From positions 120,564 to 184,563 of the forward strand of contig JALEKK010000035.1 in the NCBI GenBank assembly GCA_022769005.1: a DNA stretch of 64,000 nucleotides, written 5' to 3'. Under the pieces are notes generated by a model. It worked only from the letters and a program-made list of their open reading frames with translations. It had not been told where the DNA came from and did no database searches. Shown one piece after another: positions 27,654 through 37,335 of this stretch (positions are counted from its first letter, which is position 1; every line of letters begins with the position of its first letter). The DNA is from Lachnospiraceae bacterium (GTDB lineage Bacteria > Bacillota > Clostridia > Lachnospirales > Lachnospiraceae). The position numbers and the translations under genes were made by a program.

Positions 27654-27686
27654 ATTTCCTTGCCGTTCCTGTTAACGACAAGGGTT

Positions 27687-27715
27687 ATTATATACAAGCC
27701 GCAATAATATTGCAA
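27687..27715 (-). promoter_or_regulatory. Sigma-A promoter of the tRNA-Lys pair
   Basis: -35 TTGCAA (27710-27715), 17-base spacer, -10 TATAAT (27687-27692) on the minus strand. The remainder up to addA (27716-27892) holds only a weak stem-loop near 27850-27873 and no gene. Confidence 0.75.
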
Positions 27716-27892
27716 CTCTTTTTTTTATAAATTTTAATCTTTTTCAGTGTTTTATTATATATTATTATTTTACTCCGAAAAATGAATATATACCACCGTA
27801 TTTCTCATAATTGTACCTTTAATATAACACTCTTCTCCGGAGCCGTTATGTCCGACGATTATCGGACGGCACATTTATCGATAATACCGTAA

Positions 27893-30800
27893 TTATACAT
27901 CTATAAGTTTCCCGAGGTTGAAGGAATATATGTACTTTTCCGTAACCTGCTTTTCCGTAACCTGTTCCAGTGCCTTTGAATAATAAAAGACCTGTTCCCT
28001 GTATCTGTCCTTAAGAGTTTCCTCAGGATTGTCGACATGTCGTACTCTGTCCGTTTTAAAGTCGAGTAATACGATATGATCTTCATATTCAATATACATA
28101 TCAACGGCTCCCTGTACTATGAGTATGTCTTCGCTTGTTTCTTTGCGAATTCCGATCATAAATTCCTGTTCCCTGTGAAGAATTTTTTTATTTTGAGCAT
28201 CGGCTATAATTCTGCCCATATTGCTTTTGGCAAACAAAAGTATATCATTTTTGTGAATACCTGCTGCGGCCTCCCTCGTCAGAACGCCCTTAAGCTCCAA
28301 TTCCACAATCTGAGAATCAATTTCCTTTAGTGTTTCCGCCCTGTTAAAATCAAGAAATTCCATAACCTTATGGTATGCGGTTCCTCTGCCTGCGGAAGTG
28401 TTTTGTGTTTTTTTGTTATACTTCGACACTCCGTATTCTTTTACTTTTTCCGCGTTTGAATATTTATCTTTTACACGGTCCCTGTCCGATGTTGCAAAAG
28501 TTTTCTCCGAAGCCTCGTCCGTTATCTCTTCTTCATCTGAATTCTCGTTTATATTTCCGTAAATATTAAAATATTCATCAAATTCATAGTCCGACAGATT
28601 AATATTTCCTTCCGTCAGTTCTGATACGGAAATCTTCGGTATATTACGTGTTTCATCTTCAAATTTATACGGAATACGTACAGCATCGGCATTGTTCCCG
28701 CAGCGGGAGTCGGTCTTACATGAAGTTGCGCAGCCAAAATCCTCTCTGTCGGATATAAGCGTCATCTCATGTATTTCTTTAACCTCAAAAATGTCCTTAT
28801 TTTTTCTGTTTAAAACCGACGGCATTACCATGTCAAAGTAAGAACCGAGATTATCACATTCGGCATATGACAGCCTTTCATCCCCGTCCAAAGCGCCTGA
28901 TCTATACTTCTCCATTCTGTCTTCATTTAGGCATCCAACGAGATAAAGCTTTTCTCTTGCTCGCGTCATGGCCACATAGAGAAGTCTCATCTCTTCGGAT
29001 ATAAGATCTTTTTTAATCTTTTTACGGGCGGATTCTTTTATTATTGTTTTATATTTTATTCTTGTTTCCTTATCAACCACATCTATTCCTATGGCGTCAT
29101 CGGTAATTATAACCTTACTTTTATTATCTGATAAATTAAAACTCTGAGTCATATTTACGATAAATACAACCGGAAATTCAAGTCCCTTTGACTTATGAAT
29201 GGTCATAAACCTGACAACATCATCATTTTCATCTATTACGCTTCCCGAACCAAGTTCTATATTCTCTTTTATTATTTTTTCAATATATTTTAAAAATTGA
29301 AATAAGCTGTTATAATTCGCCTTTTCAAATGATAATGCATTGCTGAGTAAATAATTTACATTTGCGATTCTTATCTCCGGAGAGTCTAAATTACTTATAA
29401 AATCAAAATACCCGGTGCCGTATATTATATTCCATATAACATCATGAACACCTTCGTTTAAGAGCATTTGTCTGTATTTTTTCACTCTGTCCAAAAATGT
29501 TTTAATTTTATTTTTTATTGTTATATCTGCGTTTTCAACCTTTTTTTGTCCCTTGCCCTCATATTCTCCGATATAATTAAGCAATGATTCATACAATCCC
29601 AGCTCCGGTGAACATGACTTTATTATTGCCGTTTCGGTTTGTGTGAATCCGCCGAAATATCCGGTTAACGCCCCCATAACCGGTATATCCTGATACGGAT
29701 TATCTATTACCGCCAGCAGGGAGATAATCGGTTTTATTTCATATGTCTCCAAAAAGCTTATTGTACTTTCCGCGTATACGGATATACCCTCATTCATTAA
29801 AGTTTCGACATATTGTCCGGCCTTTGTATTATTTCTTGCAAGTAAAACAATATCTCTGTACTTTATCGGTCTGTAAATGCCCTCATCCTTATCAAATACC
29901 AATGTATTGCCGTTCATCAGCTTTTTTATTTTTTTTGCTATGAACTGAGCTTCTTTACGAATGTTTTTTACATGGTTCTTATCATATACTATGGGATATA
30001 CCTCACATATGCCGTTTACCCCCTCAAATGTTGTTCCCTCTGAATTGTTATTATGAGGATATTTTGCACTGCATACCAATTCATCCCTTACTGTATAGTC
30101 CATGGAATTATAATCCTTATTAAACAGAGGTCTGAAACATGCATTGGCGCTGTCCACCACTCCCTTTCTGCTTCTGAAATTATTCTGCAGAAGTATGGTT
30201 TCTCCAACCGAAAATTCATTATATTCCTTAAATTCGGACGAAAGATCCTTATTACTATCCATACTGCACTTTGAAAGATCAAATGAATCGTAAAACCCCA
30301 TGAATATATCCGGCTTGGCACTTCTGAACCCGTATATGCTCTGCTTTACGTCACCTACGATATATCTGTTTCCGTTTGCGTCTTTCGAAACAGCGCTTAA
30401 TATTGTCTCCTGAATATCGTTACTGTCCTGATATTCATCAACCATAATTTCGTTATATTTTTCTTTTAGTTCGAGAGCGATTTCAGTCGGTTCACTTGTT
30501 CCGTACTTCACCAGCACTCCGAGAGCCAAATGCTCCATATCACTGAATGTGACAAGCTTCCTTCTTCTTTTTTCTCTTTCAATTTTCTCGGAATATCTTT
30601 TCACCATATCCAGAAGACTGTTTGTTATTCTTATTTCAATATTGTTTACTTTTTCATATACATTATCGTTTAATTGCAAAAGGAACTTATCGGATAATAT
30701 TTCCTTTATTTCGTCCCTTATGGCTTTATATTTATCTTTTAATTCCGATTCGCTGTCATCAAGTCCTCTCATAACGGGAAATCTTTTGAATTCAATACCG

Positions 30801-31621
30801 TTAATGAAAATATTAAAGCTTCGGTTCACATCTTCCGTTTCAATAAAATTTTTTATCTCGGTCAGCTCTTCAACCGCAAATGCTTTCAGAGCATCTGATT
30901 TTTTTGTATTCGGAAATCGGGACAACAGTTTATCCGCTTTAAAACAGTAATATTTTAATTTCTTCTTTATGTCCTCAATATATAAATTCAAATGTATATT
31001 ATTTATATTGTCCTTTTCGTGTCGGTATAAACTCTCCAGCCACTCCTTCGGCCACGGCTTTGAAAGTCCGGCAATGTATATCTTGTCCAAAATTTCTTTT
31101 ATACTTATTTTTCTTACATCGCCGTACAATTCTATTAAATCAAATAAATCCGAATCCCCTTCGAATGATAATTCATCCGTCAGTTCATCATATGCTTCCT
31201 GCATTATTAGTTCGATTTCAGCCCGATCAGGAGTTCTGAAGCCCGGTTCTACACCCGATTCCTCAAAATATGTTTTTACTATATCAAGACAAAAACTGTC
31301 TATTGTTGTTATTTTAGCGTCAAGCAGCAAAACTTTTTGCCGCAAAAGTCTCTCTTTTAATTCAATATCTCCGTTCTTAATCGCTTTTGACAATTCATCA
31401 TTTATTTTATTTCTGAGTCGTGTCTTCATTTCCGATGCGGCGGCCTTTGTAAAAGTAACCACAACAATATCATCCACGCTTATTCCTTCGTTTATGATTT
31501 TTTTACATATTCTCTCAACGAGGACCGCGGTTTTACCCGAACCTGCGGCGGCTGAAACCAGGAGATTATGACCTGAATTATTAATAGCCTCGCGCTGAGC
31601 GTCTGTCCATCCTTTACTCAT
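27893..31621 (-). CDS. addA: ATP-dependent helicase/nuclease subunit A
   Basis: UvrD-like 3'-5' helicase with a C-terminal nuclease, subunit of the AddAB complex that processes double-strand breaks for RecA. 1242 residues. Walker A SAAAGSGKT (23-31), DEYQDSN, VGDVKQSIYGFR, LLYVAMTRAREKLYLVG motif VI, then the nuclease with GTAYHKVMEFLDF and VLLDFKTDR (Asp-X-Lys). A GGGGGAG ribosome site precedes the ATG, which overlaps addB by 8 bases. Confidence 0.97.
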   Translation of the reverse strand: MSKGWTDAQREAINNSGHNLLVSAAAGSGKTAVLVERICKKIINEGISVDDIVVVTFTKAAASEMKTRLRNKINDELSKAIKNGDIELKERLLRQKVLLLDAKITTIDSFCLDIVKTYFEESGVEPGFRTPDRAEIELIMQEAYDELTDELSFEGDSDLFDLIELYGDVRKISIKEILDKIYIAGLSKPWPKEWLESLYRHEKDNINNIHLNLYIEDIKKKLKYYCFKADKLLSRFPNTKKSDALKAFAVEELTEIKNFIETEDVNRSFNIFINGIEFKRFPVMRGLDDSESELKDKYKAIRDEIKEILSDKFLLQLNDNVYEKVNNIEIRITNSLLDMVKRYSEKIEREKRRRKLVTFSDMEHLALGVLVKYGTSEPTEIALELKEKYNEIMVDEYQDSNDIQETILSAVSKDANGNRYIVGDVKQSIYGFRSAKPDIFMGFYDSFDLSKCSMDSNKDLSSEFKEYNEFSVGETILLQNNFRSRKGVVDSANACFRPLFNKDYNSMDYTVRDELVCSAKYPHNNNSEGTTFEGVNGICEVYPIVYDKNHVKNIRKEAQFIAKKIKKLMNGNTLVFDKDEGIYRPIKYRDIVLLARNNTKAGQYVETLMNEGISVYAESTISFLETYEIKPIISLLAVIDNPYQDIPVMGALTGYFGGFTQTETAIIKSCSPELGLYESLLNYIGEYEGKGQKKVENADITIKNKIKTFLDRVKKYRQMLLNEGVHDVIWNIIYGTGYFDFISNLDSPEIRIANVNYLLSNALSFEKANYNSLFQFLKYIEKIIKENIELGSGSVIDENDDVVRFMTIHKSKGLEFPVVFIVNMTQSFNLSDNKSKVIITDDAIGIDVVDKETRIKYKTIIKESARKKIKKDLISEEMRLLYVAMTRAREKLYLVGCLNEDRMEKYRSGALDGDERLSYAECDNLGSYFDMVMPSVLNRKNKDIFEVKEIHEMTLISDREDFGCATSCKTDSRCGNNADAVRIPYKFEDETRNIPKISVSELTEGNINLSDYEFDEYFNIYGNINENSDEEEITDEASEKTFATSDRDRVKDKYSNAEKVKEYGVSKYNKKTQNTSAGRGTAYHKVMEFLDFNRAETLKEIDSQIVELELKGVLTREAAAGIHKNDILLFAKSNMGRIIADAQNKKILHREQEFMIGIRKETSEDILIVQGAVDMYIEYEDHIVLLDFKTDRVRHVDNPEETLKDRYREQVFYYSKALEQVTEKQVTEKYIYSFNLGKLIDV

Positions 31622-34600
31622 AATTCTCCCCCTTGCCGGTTATTAATCCTATAATTTCTTCTGTTTTCATCTTAGTGCAATTATTATAACTGAACGCTTT
31701 GTTATCATTGGAAAAAGGACAAATATTGCAATAATCACAATATTCACAGGCCGTATTATTCTTTGGATTCTTTGTGTCTGCAGCTTGCTTTTTAAAAGGA
31801 TGAGGTTCGATATCTCCGTATAATATTCTCTCTCCGATTGATTTTATCTTGCCCGATTCGAATTTCCTCGCCGCGGCAAATTCAGCGGTAGACATTGTTA
31901 CGGCGCTTATTTTTCCCATTGAACCGTCTTTTTTAAACTTTACCTTATCAATCAGACTTCCTGTTTTTTCACGATCCATGAGGCCTATTATTTCCGTGTC
32001 GGAATTAATAATACCGCTCAAAGAAAGCTCTTTTTGTATCTCAAAATCAACATTCGTACTTAATTTCTCATATTCTATAACCGGATTTCTTAAATGACTT
32101 ATAAAAACTCCTGCGGGTATTATTGATTCATCCCTGTATACGTTGCTTATTGCACCTTCCAAATACATAAGCATTTGAAGCTGCCTGCCGTCATATATAT
32201 CATTCAAATCTACATCGGTATTACCTGTTTTGTAATCTATAACTCTGATATATTTGCCGTTTTCATCGGTACATATATCTATTCTGTCTATTTTTCCGCT
32301 AAATGATAATCTTCCGCCGTTTTTAAGTTCCATACCGTATGAGTAATTTTGCTCCAATTTATCCGGCATAAATCCGGAACCTTTTATCTGGGCAATATTT
32401 GCCCACAGACTTTTATTAATACGATTCTCTAGGCTTTTCTTAATAAATAATCCCCTGTCCGTTTCCGTAAGATATGTATATTTATTCAATACCGAATCAA
32501 TAATATCCGATGTTATACTCATAATTTCCGATTTTGAAATTCTGTTCGCATCAATATATCCGTCTTTAATTTTTCCCATTGATATTTGCATTATTTCGTG
32601 AGCAAATATACCCATATCCATTTGATTAAATTCATATTTTTCCCTTTGTTTAAGCCTCATACCGTAATTTAAGAAATGCATATGGGGACATTTTGAAAAT
32701 GTTTCAAATCTTGATATGCTGCCTTTGACAATATTTCCGTAAAGAGCGTTCGAAAGAAGAACATTCTTCTCATCAGGCACGATTAATGCTTTATTAAATG
32801 CGTCGGCGATCAATTCGGCATCCCTGCATCCAGGCAATATAATACAGTCGGCTTTCGGAATGATTATATTGGCGGATGCGGTGTCATTATTTACTTTCTC
32901 GGTATTAATTTCGGGATACATATCCATGATTTCTTTTATCAAAAAAGACGGAAAAACGGATGATCCTCCGTTATCTTTTACGGTATATAAAATGTATAAT
33001 TTGTCCGACGCCTTTGTTAACATAAGATATATATAGAATCTCTGTATAAAGCTTCTTTCTTTAATTCCCGGGGAAAGCGTGACCCCGGCCTCTTTTTCAA
33101 GCTTCGATCTGTCGGAATCGGTCAATATTCCTCCGTCGGAATGTGTCCTTGGTATGCTTCCCTCATTTGCTCCGATAATAAATACAGCTTTTACCTTACC
33201 GAGTCTGGTTCTCTCCATGTCACCTATGATAACCTGATCGTTGGTAGGAGGTATTATTCCCACCGACAGTCCCTCAAGAGCAGCGTTAAACATGTCCATA
33301 AAACCTGATTTATCAACTTCAACATCGCCTAAAATATTTTTCATATTATTTAAAATATCAAATATTTTCTCTATAAGCTGAACGTTTTCTGAATGAGCCG
33401 ACGGATTTATTTCTTTTACGGAATCAATATATCTTTCTATCTTATCATCCACATTGCTTTTGTTTAAAAAGTCAATAAATCTTTCCGCTTTCCTGCCTAC
33501 CGTCTTTGCGTCCGTGAATTTTACGTCTCCGGATTTTATGTTTGATTTTACGGATTTATCGGATATCGCTCCCTTCAGCATGTTAATTTCAGATATAACA
33601 TATTCCCTGATTTCATTGAGTCTGTCCAAGTCATATAACTGCCACGTATCTGTATCGCCTTCGTTGCACTCATTTTCGTCGGAGCCTTCGCTGTTTAGGA
33701 TATTCTCCCGCCTTGCATTTTCCTCTTTTGTACGTCTGTCCCATTTCTTACTCCATTTTGAATAAGTATTTATACCGAGGGCAAGGGTATAATTCTCTAT
33801 TTTAAAGACTTCTTCTTCAGAAATGTTGTATATACCTGTTTTTATCAAACCTATTATGTTGTTGTAACTAAATCTCCCGACGGATAATTCCGAAATATAT
33901 CTTATATATTGAAGAAATCTGTTGTTATCAAGTCCGGATTTTTCATCTATAAATATCGGGATATTATTGTCTTTCATAATTTTTTTTACGGACGGCGCAA
34001 CTGCGTTAATATCCCCTGCAACAACGGCAATATCCCTGTATCTGAAACCCTTGTTCCTCGTCAGATTATATATCTCTCCGGCAACATACTTTAGTTCTTC
34101 GTCAACAGTATTCGTTTCCAATATATGTATATTTTCGGTTTTTTTGTAAAATGTTTTCCCGTTGTTTTTAAGGATGTTTTTTTCAAGAAATACCAAATCT
34201 TCTCTGTTATCGTATCTTAGAGCTTTTTCAAGATAAACAGGTTCGTTTATTTCTTCTTCGATTTCTTTTGCGATATCCGATATATATCTGATTATGTCAC
34301 TGCTCATAAAAAACAGGTTGCCGATATTATTTCCGTCTTCCCGAGACGATGTTGAATTCATGAAATCCTCAAACTCATTGGCCGTAACGGTAATATATAC
34401 TTCTCTTGCTTTCTTAATAATTACTCTCAGCAAATCATATTGAGCCGGGGTAAAACCCGTGTATCCGTCAAGGTATATTACGGCATTATCCAGATAATCG
34501 GATTCCGATAAACGCTTTGTAAACAACGGTATTAATTCCTCAAGCGCCATTGAACCGTTATCTGTTACCGATTCTTTAAATCTTTCATAAATATAAGAAA

Positions 34601-35069
34601 TATCGGATAATTTGTCCGACAGCTTTTTATCTGAAATTGTTAATGCCGCTTTTTTCAGTTTTTCACTGTCTATACCGTATTGTAAAAGCTCTGAAATAAC
34701 TGATTTAAGCTCTTCGGTTACTCCCGTTTTAAGGGCGGCATTGTTGTATATTTTAAGTTCACCCTTACCGTCATTGATTATTTTTCTTATAAATATATTT
34801 TTTATTTCCTCATCAATAACCGGTATATTTCCGCCTCCGATTTTACTTAATCCTTTATATGCAAGTCTGTTAAAACTTAACACACTTATATTAAGTAATC
34901 CTCCCGTTCGACTCTTTGATATAATTTGTTTTTCGGTCTCTAAAGTATACTGTTCCGGGACTATAATCTTAATATTTTCAGACCTGTCCCCGGCTTTTTC
35001 ACATGCAGAATCATATACATATTCCGATTTTCCCGAGCCTGAAGGACCTATAATAAAAGTTACGGACAT
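31614..35069 (-). CDS. addB: ATP-dependent helicase/nuclease subunit B
   Basis: 1151-residue partner of AddA. N-terminal Walker A GPSGSGKSEYVYD (8-20). The C-terminal nuclease has IRVIDYKTGNTDVDL, framed by the four cysteines of the 4Fe-4S staple: one in FSKCPHMHF and the cluster CEYCDYCNICPF near the end. Chi recognition maps to the inactive helicase part in this family. AAAGGATGAG precedes the ATG. Promoter at 35108-35116. Confidence 0.96.
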   Translation of the reverse strand: MSVTFIIGPSGSGKSEYVYDSACEKAGDRSENIKIIVPEQYTLETEKQIISKSRTGGLLNISVLSFNRLAYKGLSKIGGGNIPVIDEEIKNIFIRKIINDGKGELKIYNNAALKTGVTEELKSVISELLQYGIDSEKLKKAALTISDKKLSDKLSDISYIYERFKESVTDNGSMALEELIPLFTKRLSESDYLDNAVIYLDGYTGFTPAQYDLLRVIIKKAREVYITVTANEFEDFMNSTSSREDGNNIGNLFFMSSDIIRYISDIAKEIEEEINEPVYLEKALRYDNREDLVFLEKNILKNNGKTFYKKTENIHILETNTVDEELKYVAGEIYNLTRNKGFRYRDIAVVAGDINAVAPSVKKIMKDNNIPIFIDEKSGLDNNRFLQYIRYISELSVGRFSYNNIIGLIKTGIYNISEEEVFKIENYTLALGINTYSKWSKKWDRRTKEENARRENILNSEGSDENECNEGDTDTWQLYDLDRLNEIREYVISEINMLKGAISDKSVKSNIKSGDVKFTDAKTVGRKAERFIDFLNKSNVDDKIERYIDSVKEINPSAHSENVQLIEKIFDILNNMKNILGDVEVDKSGFMDMFNAALEGLSVGIIPPTNDQVIIGDMERTRLGKVKAVFIIGANEGSIPRTHSDGGILTDSDRSKLEKEAGVTLSPGIKERSFIQRFYIYLMLTKASDKLYILYTVKDNGGSSVFPSFLIKEIMDMYPEINTEKVNNDTASANIIIPKADCIILPGCRDAELIADAFNKALIVPDEKNVLLSNALYGNIVKGSISRFETFSKCPHMHFLNYGMRLKQREKYEFNQMDMGIFAHEIMQISMGKIKDGYIDANRISKSEIMSITSDIIDSVLNKYTYLTETDRGLFIKKSLENRINKSLWANIAQIKGSGFMPDKLEQNYSYGMELKNGGRLSFSGKIDRIDICTDENGKYIRVIDYKTGNTDVDLNDIYDGRQLQMLMYLEGAISNVYRDESIIPAGVFISHLRNPVIEYEKLSTNVDFEIQKELSLSGIINSDTEIIGLMDREKTGSLIDKVKFKKDGSMGKISAVTMSTAEFAAARKFESGKIKSIGERILYGDIEPHPFKKQAADTKNPKNNTACEYCDYCNICPFSNDNKAFSYNNCTKMKTEEIIGLITGKGENYE

Positions 35070-35107
35070 ATCTCATCCTTTCTGATACCTTTGCAATTGT
35101 TTTGTTT

Positions 35108-35116
35108 ATTTTATCA
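35108..35116 (-). promoter_or_regulatory. Extended -10 promoter of addBA
   Basis: TGATAAAAT on the minus strand, an extended -10 (5 of 6 plus TG), about 38 bases before the addB ATG. Confidence 0.5.
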
Positions 35117-35190
35117 CAAACCTTTGTTTTTATTAAATTTCATACCATTATCTGCGTTGCGTATAATGATACCAAACAATTTTCCAATAT

Positions 35191-35230
35191 AAAAACCGCC
35201 TCCCATCGTCAATGATAAGAGGCAGTTTAA
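35191..35230 (-). terminator. Terminator after the small lipoprotein gene
   Basis: Hairpin of AAACTGCCTC and GAGGCGGTTTTT on the minus strand, with an ATC/GAT inner extension and a terminal U run. It separates the lipoprotein gene from the addBA promoter. Confidence 0.75.
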
Positions 35231-35270
35231 AGTACATAAACAATCTGCAATAAAATATCAGTTATTTTTA

Positions 35271-35639
35271 TTATTTCTTCTCGGCTTTAATGGAACCTCC
35301 GTCCTGTGAGATTACAAGCTCTTTTCCCTTTACGGTATATTTAAGCGATTCATCGCCCATTTTAATCTCATCCTTGGTCCATGTGATTTCCGAAACGTCA
35401 TCTTCGAAACTGTATGTTCCTGTTCCGTCTTCCTTTAATTCAATGTATAGTTTCTCCGTATCCTGACCGCTTAATGCAGCAAGTTCTTTGATGTTTATTT
35501 TATTGCCTTCGACCTCCATACTTACTATGTAATACTTTCCGGCAACATCTTTAGCATCTCCGCCGCCGCTGCATCCTGCGAAAATTCCCGCTGCCGCAAT
35601 TGAAACGGATGATATTGCTATAACTTTCTTAAATGACAT
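35271..35639 (-). CDS. Small lipoprotein
   Basis: 122 residues: signal peptide with lipobox AGIFAGC (mature Cys at about 23), then GGGDAKDVAGKYYIVSMEVEG and a beta-rich domain with alternating EDGTGTYSFEDD and KGKELVISQDGG, similar in style to lipocalin-like/DUF lipoproteins common in Clostridia. Membrane-anchored on the outside. It lies 126 bases after a response regulator with no clear terminator between, so it may be co-expressed with or controlled by that system (inference). AGGAATTATT before ATG. Confidence 0.85.
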   Translation of the reverse strand: MSFKKVIAISSVSIAAAGIFAGCSGGGDAKDVAGKYYIVSMEVEGNKINIKELAALSGQDTEKLYIELKEDGTGTYSFEDDVSEITWTKDEIKMGDESLKYTVKGKELVISQDGGSIKAEKK

Positions 35640-35765
35640 AATAATTCCTACCCTTCTTTAAAACCTTTAAAACAAACTTATAATATATTTCTTTATACTC
35701 ATTATATATTTTTGTTGTGTTTTTACATCATACAAGGGTAGTAATTAAATGACTGTTTTCTCGGA

Positions 35766-36392
35766 TTAATACTCAGGAAGAATAAGTCTGTTTTTTGTAA
35801 CGAGATAACACAGTCCTATAAGGTTACTTTCTCCGGTTTTTTCTTTTAAATTTTTAATATGACTTCTTACGGTCGTATAAGCGATGCCCATCCTATCCGC
35901 TATTTCATGCAATCCCATATTTTGCACAAGATAGGTCAATACCTCCAATTCTTTAGGTGTAAACATTTCACTGCTTATATTTCCTATCTGTACGTCAGGC
36001 GTGGAATCCGGGTATATTTTTTCACCCTGCATCGTTTTATCCATAACATCTATAAGCTCTTCATCGCTGAATTCTTTATACCAGAAGCTGTCTGCTCCGA
36101 CCTCTTTCGCCTTATCAATAAAACGATAATCCGGAGCACTTGTTACAATAATTATTTTTATATTGGGATATTTGCTTTTTATTCTTTTAGCCGCCGTTAT
36201 ACCGCTGTGCTCATTTGCGGTGCAAATATCCATTACGATCAAATCAACCTTACCGCTTGCGCAATATATTTCCGCATTGTCCGCATCCTTGATTGCACCG
36301 ACAAGAGCATATCTGCCCTCAGTCTTTTCGATATAGTACGTAAATAACTCCTGAACGATACGCTCGTCATCCACAATAAGAACATTAGTCAT
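35766..36392 (-). CDS. NarL/FixJ-family response regulator
   Basis: Two-component output protein of about 208 residues: receiver domain with the acidic pair of VLIVDDE, phospho-acceptor Asp in DLIVMDI (residue 55 with this start) and Lys in FWYKEF, then a LuxR-type HTH (FTPKELEVLTYLVQNMGLHEIADRM...TTVRSHIKNL). The ATG at 36392 has AAGGAGG nine bases upstream; the in-frame ATG at 36401 directly abuts that site and is unlikely. It overlaps the kinase gene by 8 bases, so the two are coupled. Confidence 0.95.
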   Translation of the reverse strand: MTNVLIVDDERIVQELFTYYIEKTEGRYALVGAIKDADNAEIYCASGKVDLIVMDICTANEHSGITAAKRIKSKYPNIKIIIVTSAPDYRFIDKAKEVGADSFWYKEFSDEELIDVMDKTMQGEKIYPDSTPDVQIGNISSEMFTPKELEVLTYLVQNMGLHEIADRMGIAYTTVRSHIKNLKEKTGESNLIGLCYLVTKNRLILPEY

Positions 36393-37335
36393 ACAGCTCA
36401 TCCTCCTTTTTAGGGATAGTTATTATCACTTTACATTCAGGCTTTGAAATGATTTCCATTCGTCCCATTCCTTCGGTTATTTTCTTTCTCAGGGACTTAA
36501 GACCTCCGCCTTCAACGATTTCACCCTTTGGTTTATTCCCGTTGTTTGTAATTTCAATCATATGCTCTTTATCTGTGCTGTTTATCAAAACAAACAACCT
36601 GTCTCCCTCGGCATGTTTTACGACATTTGTGATACATTCTCTGATTGACGCCGCAATCAACATAATGCTTTCTTTATTCTCAGGCATCTCTCCCGTTATC
36701 TCGATTTTTACGCCTATGGATTCCGCAATTTCACTTAATTCCTTTATGTCATCCACTTCGTCTGAAGCTTCGTCGTCTCTGCTTAATACGGATATTGTTT
36801 TATTTATCTGACGAATGATATCTTCCTTCTCCAAAGCAATGCATCCGTTGACGTAATACCTGTGCATGCTCAGTATATTTCTGCCCATATCGTTATGAAT
36901 ACGCATTTTCATAGACAGAATTTCCTTCTCTCTTGCTATTTCCACGATATTCCTGTTAGTCGTTCTGATGTTTTCAATCATTTTCTTAAGTTCTTCATTA
37001 TTTTTTTGAAGTTCTTTATTTTTTCTGTATATTTCGGTAATGTCTACGGCAATATACTCCATCCAATTTCTTCGGATCTTTTTTCTGTGAAATTGCCATA
37101 TAGTTCCGCACTCCGATGTAATGATATTGTCACAGCAATTTGAAAGTAAATTTAACAACTCGGACTCATATTGCAGCTCTTTATGCAGCAAATCAGCAGT
37201 TATTTCATCCATTGTATGATTACTCATAATCAACAAACCTTTGGAATTGAAATAACATAATCCGGACGGAAATTTATCAAAAGCTTCCTTTACGGCATTC
37301 GGGCCGGCAAAGAATGATCTGTCTTTTTTAAACAA
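36385..37335 (-). CDS. Soluble histidine kinase (HisKA_3-like, NarX/DesK type)
   Basis: About 317 residues without membrane helices. The N-terminus (about 20-90) resembles a PAS domain (GLCYFNSKGLLIMSNHTMDEI), a coiled coil leads to the H-box RIHNDMGRNILSMHRYY (His at about 147 with this start), and the ATPase shows a partial N-box RECITNVVKHAEG and GGGLKSLRKKI. The start is a TTG at 37335, with AAGGAGG six bases upstream; the frame's first ATG (37353) would place that site inside the coding region. With no sensor of its own, it probably pairs with the upstream membrane protein. Confidence 0.9.
   Translation of the reverse strand: MFKKDRSFFAGPNAVKEAFDKFPSGLCYFNSKGLLIMSNHTMDEITADLLHKELQYESELLNLLSNCCDNIITSECGTIWQFHRKKIRRNWMEYIAVDITEIYRKNKELQKNNEELKKMIENIRTTNRNIVEIAREKEILSMKMRIHNDMGRNILSMHRYYVNGCIALEKEDIIRQINKTISVLSRDDEASDEVDDIKELSEIAESIGVKIEITGEMPENKESIMLIAASIRECITNVVKHAEGDRLFVLINSTDKEHMIEITNNGNKPKGEIVEGGGLKSLRKKITEGMGRMEIISKPECKVIITIPKKEDELYD
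36393..36408 (-). promoter_or_regulatory. Ribosome site that sets the response-regulator start
   Basis: AAGGAGG at 36402-36408 is nine bases from the ATG at 36392 but directly abuts the upstream in-frame ATG, so the inner start is favoured. Confidence 0.7.

Larger units (their letters stand above)
27408..27654 (-). repeat. Tandem duplication carrying the two tRNA-Lys genes
   Basis: The block 27408-27521 recurs at 27541-27654 with offset 133. The two copies differ at only two positions in the 3' trailer (GGACC/GAACC and TAGAG/TAAAG); the 5' flanks diverge right after the tRNA. This indicates a recent tandem duplication including trailer sequence. Confidence 0.85.

Noticed and set aside
27408..27654. 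Possible CRISPR-like or mobile repeat
   Set aside because: The repeat units are complete tRNA-Lys genes with trailers; only two copies and no spacer pattern.
27850..27873. Terminator after addA
   Set aside because: A GTCCGA/TCGGAC stem exists but no U run follows, so it was not called as a terminator.
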